Source: an uncultured Alphaproteobacteria bacterium (lineage in GTDB: Bacteria; Pseudomonadota; Alphaproteobacteria; Rs-D84). From it: DNA of 5,001 nt. The notes beneath the pieces were generated by a model. It was not told the DNA's origin and searched no databases. It was given only the letters and a program-made list of their open reading frames with translations. Position 1 is the first letter of the stretch; the number at the start of each line of letters is the position of its first letter. Below, piece after piece: positions 1 to 5,001 of the stretch. Both the position numbers and the translations under genes were made by a program. The DNA lies in NCBI GenBank assembly GCA_946185785.1, contig CAMHKP010000046.1, positions 1 through 5,001 on the forward strand. The letters are read 5' to 3'.

Positions 1-810
1 AATACTGGTCAATGTACCCATGACGATAGAGAACGTCATAGCAATTGCAAATTCTTGCAACATTTGACCACCAAATATATACAACCCAACCAGTGCCAAT
101 ATAGTTGAAATACTGGTCCGCAACGTACGTGATAACATTTCATTAACTGACAAATCAATCAAATCTTCCATCGGCATTTTGTGATACTTTTTAATATTTT
201 CATCGATACGATCATAGTTCACAACCTTATCATTAATGGAATAACCAATACCCATCAAGATAACGGCAATGGCTGTCTGGTTGAATTCCAACCCCATGAT
301 TGAAAAGAATCCAAACATCAACACAAAGTCTAATAACAGTGATACAAACGACCCAACCGCATAACCACCGCGATAACGAATCCAAATATAGACAGACATC
401 AAAATGAACGAAACCAAAATCGCCCAGATACCACCACGAACCAATTCACCACCGATTTTTGGTCCAACAATCTGCACCTGATCATATTTCACACTTTCGC
501 CTAAAATGTCTTTGATTTCACGAACACGTTCGTTTTGCATTGTGTCTGTTGCACCCTTGGGCAGACCAACACGAACCAAAATCGCATTACCATCTATTTC
601 CTGTAATTCTGGTGAAAATTGCGCCAATTCAGAACGCATCTTGTCAATGGTTGTTTCGTTATTTACCGGTGTCACTTCCATTGAAATACCACCAGCAAAA
701 TCAATGCCATAATTCAATCCTTTGAACAACAACATCAAGATAGACAATATAACCAATCCACCGGAAATCCAGTATGATAATTTACGATATTTCATAAAAT
801 GCAGTTTCAT
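1..810 (-). CDS. secF: SecF, protein translocase subunit (partial, 3' end beyond window)
   Basis: SecF is an inner-membrane RND-superfamily protein that pairs with SecD and uses the proton motive force to help pull exported proteins out of SecYEG on the periplasmic side. I translated 270 residues from ATG 810 with no stop before the window edge; relatives are a little over 300 residues, so only the last part is missing. Visible in order: a first membrane helix (about 12-29), the family signature GIDFAGG (35-41), a periplasmic domain (about 42-120) ending in VGPKIGGEL, then helices at about 126-146, 150-170, 176-198 and 228-247, with a sixth beginning near 252. GYSIND (189-194) and LSRT (226-229) hold the Asp and Arg that, by remembered alignment, match functional residues D213 and R247 of E. 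coli SecF. Several neighbouring positions depart from the usual wording (K195, N198, D203, R231). The start is supported by AAGGGG six bases upstream. The gene follows secD by 27 bases. The family call is firm. Confidence 0.95.
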   Translation of the reverse strand, partial: MKLHFMKYRKLSYWISGGLVILSILMLLFKGLNYGIDFAGGISMEVTPVNNETTIDKMRSELAQFSPELQEIDGNAILVRVGLPKGATDTMQNERVREIKDILGESVKYDQVQIVGPKIGGELVRGGIWAILVSFILMSVYIWIRYRGGYAVGSFVSLLLDFVLMFGFFSIMGLEFNQTAIAVILMGIGYSINDKVVNYDRIDENIKKYHKMPMEDLIDLSVNEMLSRTLRTSISTILALVGLYIFGGQMLQEFAIAMTFSIVMGTLTSI

Positions 811-816
811 AATTTT

Positions 817-822
817 CCCCTT
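817..822 (-). promoter_or_regulatory. Ribosome binding site of secF
   Basis: AAGGGG on the minus strand lies six bases before the secF ATG, inside the AT-rich 27-base secD-secF spacer. It fixes the secF start at 810 rather than at the second in-frame ATG (codon 6). No hairpin or promoter is evident in this spacer, so secF is probably translated from the secD message. Confidence 0.75.
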
Positions 823-837
823 TGCATTTCTTATTTT

Positions 838-2406
838 TTACATAATAACTTTTCTGTTTGCATATCCAATTTTTCTGTTCTTGCCACCCATGTACCAGTC
901 AATCAAAACCTTGGACAACAAGATACAAGTGAACAAAGTCGTCAACACACCAATTGATAATGTGACCGCAAATCCACGAATTGGACCCGCACCAAATTGG
1001 AACAAAATCAACGCACAGATAAGGTTCGTTAATTCACCGTCCAATACAGCCTTGTTCGAACGATGGAACCCAAGATCCACCGCACGCAACGTTGGTGTAC
1101 CGGCACGGATTTCATCCCTTATACGTTCAAATGGCAAGATGTTCGCGTCAACAGCCATACCCAACGTCAACACGATACCAGCAATACCAGGCAACGTTAA
1201 TGTTGCGCCCAACAATGCAGACATACCAACAATCATTGCCAGATTCACTATCAACACTGTATCCGCGATTAAACCGAACGAGCCGTATATCATCAACATA
1301 TATAAAACGATGAACAGCACACCAACCGCAGAACCAACCTTGCCAGATGCAATCGTATCAGCACCCAAGCCAGCCCCCACCGTACGTTCTTCAATAACAG
1401 TCAACGGTGCTGGCAACGCCCCAGAACGCAACAATACGGCCAAGTCTTTTGCACCCTGTAATGTGAATCCACCAGAAATTTGACCACGCCCACCTGGAAT
1501 TGGTTCACGAATATTTGGTGCTGACAAAACCTTGCCATCCAACACAATTGCGAAACGTTCGTTGACGTGTTCGGTGGTAAGTTTTGCAAACTTACGCGCA
1601 CCAGACGCATCAAACACAGTTGTCACCACAGGCATGTTATTTTGGTCAAAATCCGCTTGGGAATCTTTCAAGCTTTCACCAGAAACTTCCACACGGGAAT
1701 AAACCGGAACAACCTGACCTGGGATATCCATATACGGTAAAAATTCTGTTCCGCTTGGCGCACGACCCGAAGCCAATTGTTCTGGCGACACATTTTCATT
1801 TACCAAATGGAAAGTCATTTTTGCTGTTTGACCAATCAAGTCTTTGATATGTTCTGGATTATCAACACCAGGCAATTGAATCAAAATGTATTTACCACCC
1901 TGTGATTGAATAGATGGTTCTTTGGTCCCCAGTGCATCAATACGACGACGAACAATTTCGATACTACGCGCCAATGCGTCTTGCACCATTTCGTCTTTCT
2001 GTTTGTCCGAATAAGACAACTTTATAACATCACCAGACGATTCCACATCAACGGTATTCCCCAGCACGCTGCGCAAACGTCCCTTGGCGGTTGAAACATC
2101 ACCAGATTCACGTACTTTAAATGAAACAACACCGTCATTATTACGCAAATCAGCATAACGGATAACGCCCTTGTTTCTGTCAATAAGCGCGCTACGCACT
2201 TCGTCATACAACTGATTTGACTTATCCTTGAACATGGCAGTTGTATCAACTTCCAATAACAACTGCGCCCCTCCCTTTAAGTCCAAGCCAAGTGGCACAG
2301 GCTTAATCCACGATGGGAAATAAGGTGCCAATTTCGGTGAAATTGTTGGCACGGCCAACAAAACCCCAAACACCGCAACAAAAATAATTGCCAACTTTTT
2401 AAACAT
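838..2406 (-). CDS. secD: SecD, protein translocase subunit
   Basis: SecD is the larger partner of SecF in the SecDF-YajC complex; its periplasmic P1 domain captures emerging substrate and its membrane part couples this to proton flow. The 522-residue protein is complete and close to the usual alphaproteobacterial length (E. coli SecD is about 615). Visible in order: an N-terminal membrane helix (about 4-20), LGLDLKGG (39-46), a large periplasmic region (about 47-335) including RRRIDALG (153-160) and LPGV (178-181), then ERTVGAGLGAD (340-350), five further helices (about 356-374, 380-398, 404-425, 452-472, 478-500) and a basic tail. TLPGIAGIVLTLGMAVDAN (404-422) is the hallmark core; D420 aligns from memory with the functional Asp519 of E. 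coli SecD. Oddities are P425 in the normally hydrophobic slot before FERIR, and DGELTN (456-461) where relatives have DAN followed by small or Thr residues. It starts 12 bases after yajC with its own Shine-Dalgarno, so the two are surely co-transcribed. Confidence 0.97.
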   Translation of the reverse strand: MFKKLAIIFVAVFGVLLAVPTISPKLAPYFPSWIKPVPLGLDLKGGAQLLLEVDTTAMFKDKSNQLYDEVRSALIDRNKGVIRYADLRNNDGVVSFKVRESGDVSTAKGRLRSVLGNTVDVESSGDVIKLSYSDKQKDEMVQDALARSIEIVRRRIDALGTKEPSIQSQGGKYILIQLPGVDNPEHIKDLIGQTAKMTFHLVNENVSPEQLASGRAPSGTEFLPYMDIPGQVVPVYSRVEVSGESLKDSQADFDQNNMPVVTTVFDASGARKFAKLTTEHVNERFAIVLDGKVLSAPNIREPIPGGRGQISGGFTLQGAKDLAVLLRSGALPAPLTVIEERTVGAGLGADTIASGKVGSAVGVLFIVLYMLMIYGSFGLIADTVLIVNLAMIVGMSALLGATLTLPGIAGIVLTLGMAVDANILPFERIRDEIRAGTPTLRAVDLGFHRSNKAVLDGELTNLICALILFQFGAGPIRGFAVTLSIGVLTTLFTCILLSKVLIDWYMGGKNRKIGYANRKVIM

Positions 2407-2414
2407 AACCCTTA

Positions 2415-2420
2415 CCCCTT
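2415..2420 (-). promoter_or_regulatory. Ribosome binding site of secD, overlapping the yajC stop codon
   Basis: AAGGGG lies eight bases before the secD ATG, and its first two bases are the last two of the yajC TAA stop. The 12-base spacer also holds a second TAAGGG copy, but that one ends only two bases from the ATG, too close to serve. The overlap suggests that ribosomes ending yajC could influence secD initiation, which would help keep the two subunits in proportion. Confidence 0.7.
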
Positions 2421-2715
2421 ACTTTTCAACGTTTGCTACTGCATTCTTGCTAACTTCTACAACAACGCCTTTGGCGATTTCAACATCTATTGTTGTTTCA
2501 CCGATCTTTTTAATCGTGCCATAAATACCAGCCGCCAACACACGATTGCCAACCTTTAATGAATCAAGCATTTTCTTGAATTCCGCCAAGCGACGTTTTG
2601 CCGGCCGCACAATCAAGAAATAGATTATCGCAAATACAACAACACAATAAATGATCATACCCCATGTGTTTCCAATCTGGGCTGCATTTACCGCACTATC
2701 AACCGTTGGTTCCAT
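2419..2715 (-). CDS. yajC: YajC, SecDF-associated small membrane protein
   Basis: YajC is a small single-span inner-membrane protein that associates with SecDF and the SecYEG/YidC machinery; it is generally dispensable and its exact role is unclear. The 98-residue product has the usual length (roughly 85-120). Visible: a short N-terminal periplasmic stretch, one membrane helix (about 18-36, IIYCVVVFAIIYFLIV), then the cytoplasmic signature beginning RPAKRR (37-42), KKMLDSLKVGNRVL (47-60) and GIYGTIKKIGE (63-73), followed by a beta-rich tail. The common form of the central motif is TAGGIYG; here it reads AAGIYG, one Gly shorter. The start is supported by AAGGAG seven bases upstream. yajC is first in the yajC-secD-secF block and follows a likely promoter, an arrangement conserved in many bacteria, which strengthens the call. 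Confidence 0.96.
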   Translation of the reverse strand: MEPTVDSAVNAAQIGNTWGMIIYCVVVFAIIYFLIVRPAKRRLAEFKKMLDSLKVGNRVLAAGIYGTIKKIGETTIDVEIAKGVVVEVSKNAVANVEK

Positions 2716-2722
2716 TATTTTT

Positions 2723-2728
2723 CTCCTT
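2723..2728 (-). promoter_or_regulatory. Ribosome binding site of yajC
   Basis: AAGGAG lies seven bases before the yajC ATG. It is the best match to the 16S anti-Shine-Dalgarno among the junctions here, fitting a gene that opens a transcription unit and cannot rely on coupling to an upstream gene. Confidence 0.8.
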
Positions 2729-2751
2729 GTCTTTTATTATTTATGGTGTTC

Positions 2752-2780
2752 AGAATAGTAAAAAATCCCCCAAGTGTAAA
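2752..2780 (-). promoter_or_regulatory. Putative sigma-70-type promoter for yajC-secD-secF
   Basis: On the minus strand, TTTACA (2775-2780; five of six to TTGACA) is followed after exactly 17 bases by TATTCT (2752-2757; four of six to TATAAT). A start about seven bases downstream would leave a leader of roughly 30 bases containing the yajC ribosome binding site. It lies wholly in the only real intergenic gap, upstream of a conserved operon. A weaker pair further upstream (TTGGCG at 2802-2807, 16-base spacer, TATGCT at 2780-2785) could be a second start. Consensus matching in AT-rich DNA is error-prone, so this is a prediction only. Confidence 0.45.
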
Positions 2781-2808
2781 GCATAAATATGTCTATACAA
2801 TCGCCAAT

Positions 2809-4545
2809 TTATATACGTTCAAACCACCCGTCAATTTCGCTTAATGGGATAAATTTATAGACTGGTCGACCATGATTACATTGGCCACCACGTGTCGTTT
2901 TTTCAATATCACGCAACAAAGCATCCATTTGGGCAAAATCTAACTTCTGCCCCGCGCGCACACTATGGTGACAGGCATAGTTTGCTAGTTTCAGGTGCAA
3001 TTTTTCGCCCAATTCAGACGAATGACCGTTTACACGAACTTCGTCTGCAATATCATGCAAAATTGCTGCCCAATCCATATCCCAATCGGCTGGCTTTTCA
3101 AAAATAGCAACCGCATCATCGCCAAACGCGTCAACATGCAAACCAGAATTATGCAATTCATCGGCAATAGATGTCACCGCCATAACATCTTCGGCACGCA
3201 ATTTTACAACGATTGGTGTAAGCAGCGGTTGCGTTTTAACTGTATGTGTGCGCAAATGTTCATATGTTATACGTTCATGTGCCGCATGTTGGTCAACAAT
3301 AACAAGGTTTTCGCCCGATTGTGCCAAAATATATTTATTTCCAATTTGTCCAATAACACGCCCCAATGGATATTCTTCGTCCGTCTCATCATTCTTCAAT
3401 TCAACTTCAAATGGTTTCGCGTTCACCTTTGGTTGTGAATTAAAAACTTTATCCGCCCAAGACGCACTTTGTTTGTCTGCAACACGCCACGGTTGTGGGG
3501 ACGGAATATTAAAATTCATTTTTTCTGTATGTGCAGTGTTTATTGGCGTTGACGGGATTTGCACATTTATATCATTCATCGTTTGTGCCAACACATCACG
3601 CAACGATTTTATAATAAATGCACGCACATGGTTTGGTTCTAAAAAATGTACCTCTGTTTTCGCAGGCGACACATTTACATCAACCGCCGCCGCATCCATA
3701 TCAAGATACAACGCACACAATGGAAATTCGCGCGCATGCATAACATCCATATATGCCGCGCGCAACGCACTTACTAAAACCTTGTCATGAACTGGGCGAT
3801 TATTTACAAACAAGTATTGATCAACCGATGATGCCCGACGTAATGTCGGTACAGACACAAACCCATGCAGGTGCATATTAGATGACGCAGACACCACATC
3901 AACCGGCAGCATATTTCCAATAACATCGTCACCCATAACGGCAACAATACGATCCATAACATCCTGATTCTTTGGGAAACGCCATTTGTTATTTAATGTA
4001 AAACCAACGTCCATGCGCGCCATGCTAAGCCGCTTTACAACATCCAAGACCGACATCATTTCTGCACGATCGGTGCGCAAAAATTTCAATCGCGCTGGTG
4101 TTTTTGCAAACAGGTTTTCAACCCGAATCCGTGTTCCCGATTGCCAATCAGACGGACGAACATCACCAGATGTACAATCCATGTGCCACCCATTTTCGTC
4201 CATTCCATTACATGTGTCTATTGTCATATCAGACACAGATGCAATTGACGGCAACGCTTCGCCCCGAAATCCCATATATGTGATATTCTGTAAATTATCA
4301 TCGGGTAATTTAGATGTCGCATGTCGCATAATCGCACGCGATAAATCTTCACGTGACATTCCCGAACCATTATCTATTACGGAAATCAGCGTGCGCCCAC
4401 CATCAACGACATCTATAACAATCTGGTCGGCACCCGCATCCAGCGCATTTTCCACCAATTCTTTGACTACTGACGCAGGCCGTTCAACCACTTCGCCGGC
4501 GGCGATTTGGTTCACCAAGAAATCGGGCAACACGCGTACAGTCAT
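2809..4545 (-). CDS. mutL: MutL, DNA mismatch repair protein (endonuclease type)
   Basis: MutL links mismatch recognition by MutS to strand removal. The 578-residue product is complete and slightly shorter than many bacterial MutLs (about 600-650). The N-terminal GHKL ATPase domain shows ELVENALDAGA (29-39, with catalytic-type E29 and Mg-binding N33), DNGSGM (58-63), GFRGEAL (92-98) and GTRI (137-140); the transducer domain shows NNRPVHD (248-254) and NVSPAKTEVHF (291-301). A low-complexity polar linker spans about 325-390. The C-terminal dimerisation domain has DQHAAHERITYE (418-429), an exact DQHA(X)2E(X)4E metal-binding nuclease motif, plus ACHHSVRAG (524-532), CNHGRP (556-561) and a terminal FERI, together forming the expected metal site. 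It should therefore nick DNA itself, unlike E. coli MutL, which depends on MutH. The ATG lies four bases after the greA stop and I see no clear Shine-Dalgarno, so translation is probably coupled to greA. Residues before the first motif match the family's usual start, MxxRVLP. Confidence 0.98.
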   Translation of the reverse strand: MTVRVLPDFLVNQIAAGEVVERPASVVKELVENALDAGADQIVIDVVDGGRTLISVIDNGSGMSREDLSRAIMRHATSKLPDDNLQNITYMGFRGEALPSIASVSDMTIDTCNGMDENGWHMDCTSGDVRPSDWQSGTRIRVENLFAKTPARLKFLRTDRAEMMSVLDVVKRLSMARMDVGFTLNNKWRFPKNQDVMDRIVAVMGDDVIGNMLPVDVVSASSNMHLHGFVSVPTLRRASSVDQYLFVNNRPVHDKVLVSALRAAYMDVMHAREFPLCALYLDMDAAAVDVNVSPAKTEVHFLEPNHVRAFIIKSLRDVLAQTMNDINVQIPSTPINTAHTEKMNFNIPSPQPWRVADKQSASWADKVFNSQPKVNAKPFEVELKNDETDEEYPLGRVIGQIGNKYILAQSGENLVIVDQHAAHERITYEHLRTHTVKTQPLLTPIVVKLRAEDVMAVTSIADELHNSGLHVDAFGDDAVAIFEKPADWDMDWAAILHDIADEVRVNGHSSELGEKLHLKLANYACHHSVRAGQKLDFAQMDALLRDIEKTTRGGQCNHGRPVYKFIPLSEIDGWFERI

Positions 4546-4549
4546 TTAT

Positions 4550-5001
4550 TTATTCTTTGAATTTCACTTCCAAAATTTCGTATTCTTTTTCGCCACCAGG
4601 CAATTTCACAACGCATGTATCACCAACGCAACGGCCAATCATTGCGCGTCCAACTGGCGAAGTACATGAAATCACCATTTTTCCGTCTGCTTCTATATCC
4701 GACAGAATACGACATTGCATTTTATTTCCGTCTTCATCTTCGGCAACAACGCGCGCACCAAATACAACGCGATCACCGGACAGACTATCCACATCAACAA
4801 TCGTTGCGTTTGCGACAATGTTTTCAATAAAGCCTATACGCTTATCTATCTGGCGTTGTTTTTCACGCGCAGCACTGTAATCTGCGTTTTCAGACAAATC
4901 GCCCAAACTGCGCGCCCATTGGACCGTTTTTAATATTTCCGGACGTTGAACTTCCTTTAAATCTTTTAATTCTTTAATCAGTGCATCAAATCCAGCACGT
5001 G
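4550..5001 (-). CDS. greA: GreA/GreB-family transcription elongation factor (partial, 5' end beyond window)
   Basis: Gre factors enter the RNA polymerase secondary channel and stimulate cleavage of backtracked RNA, rescuing stalled complexes. The frame is open to the window edge, giving 149 visible residues; by alignment with E. coli GreA (158 residues) only about seven N-terminal residues are missing. The N-terminal coiled coil covers visible residues about 1-68, with the tip GDLSENADY (33-41) holding the two acidic residues (D34, E37, matching E. coli D41 and E44) that position catalytic Mg. The C-terminal FKBP-like domain shows SGDRVVFGA, SPVGRAMIG, VGD and PGGEKEYEILEVKF, the last strongly GreA-like. 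In the coiled coil, QWARSLGD and QIDKRI resemble GreB instead, so the subgroup is less sure than the family. A TTG at 4904-4906 could be read as a start, but it lies inside the conserved tip and cannot be the true one. The stop is four bases from mutL. Confidence 0.92.
   Translation of the reverse strand, partial: RAGFDALIKELKDLKEVQRPEILKTVQWARSLGDLSENADYSAAREKQRQIDKRIGFIENIVANATIVDVDSLSGDRVVFGARVVAEDEDGNKMQCRILSDIEADGKMVISCTSPVGRAMIGRCVGDTCVVKLPGGEKEYEILEVKFKE

Noticed and set aside
722..1483. A long plus-strand open frame (253 codons) opposite the secD-secF junction
   Set aside because: It runs antisense to the well-supported secD, has biased composition rich in Asn, Pro and Ile with no domain I recognise, and is explained by the codon pattern of the minus-strand gene.
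2716..2808. A rho-independent terminator after mutL
   Set aside because: There is a run of six T on the minus strand (after GGGGGA), but I could not find a GC-rich inverted repeat before it; the stretch fits better as promoter spacer.
3248..3790. A plus-strand open frame (180 codons) inside mutL
   Set aside because: It is fully antisense to the mutL linker and transducer region, with no family resemblance and no plausible ribosome binding site noted.
3986..4669. A plus-strand open frame (227 codons) opposite the mutL 5' half and the greA 3' end
   Set aside because: It is antisense to two clear genes, crosses their junction, has no recognisable motif, and is rich in Ser, Thr and Arg as expected of a shadow frame.
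4904..4906. TTG as the start of a short Gre protein of 118 residues
   Set aside because: The codon lies just before the conserved GDLSEN tip. The same frame continues upstream with clear Gre coiled-coil sequence to the window edge, so the gene is simply cut by the window.
1..5001. A novel defence, mobile or biosynthetic system
   Set aside because: All five genes belong to well-known housekeeping families, the frames are intact, base composition looks uniform by eye, and no repeats, integrase, tRNA or inserted segment is visible.

Overview
The window carries five genes, all on the minus strand, so they are transcribed from high to low coordinate in this order: greA-like (5' end cut by the window edge), mutL, yajC, secD, secF (3' end cut). 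Coding density is very high. The only real intergenic gap is about 93 bases between mutL and yajC; the other junctions are 4, 12 and 27 bases. I found no RNA gene, mobile element, CRISPR array or long repeat, and no gene-free stretch longer than 300 bases.

The organism looks like a Gram-negative bacterium with moderately AT-leaning DNA and the standard bacterial code. SecD and SecF as separate compact proteins next to yajC, a SecD of about 520 residues with alphaproteobacterial-style wording in its membrane core (FQFGAGPIRGFAVTL), and a MutL with the metal-dependent endonuclease motif absent from E. coli MutL all suit a divergent alphaproteobacterium, perhaps from an uncultured or host-associated lineage. 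This placement is inference from remembered family sequences, not from a search.

The genes fall into two functional blocks. The first, greA-mutL, is tightly coupled (mutL starts 4 bases after the greA stop) and combines a transcript-cleavage elongation factor with the DNA mismatch-repair endonuclease. The second, yajC-secD-secF, encodes the accessory membrane complex that helps the SecYEG translocon complete protein export using the proton motive force. A plausible sigma-70-type promoter lies in the mutL-yajC gap, so the second block can probably be transcribed on its own, although read-through from greA-mutL is possible because no terminator hairpin is visible between them.

I do not see an undescribed system. 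The points most worth a second look are non-conservative changes at normally very conserved positions in the membrane cores of both SecD and SecF, and a Gre factor whose N-terminal coiled coil reads partly like GreB and whose C-terminal domain reads like GreA.
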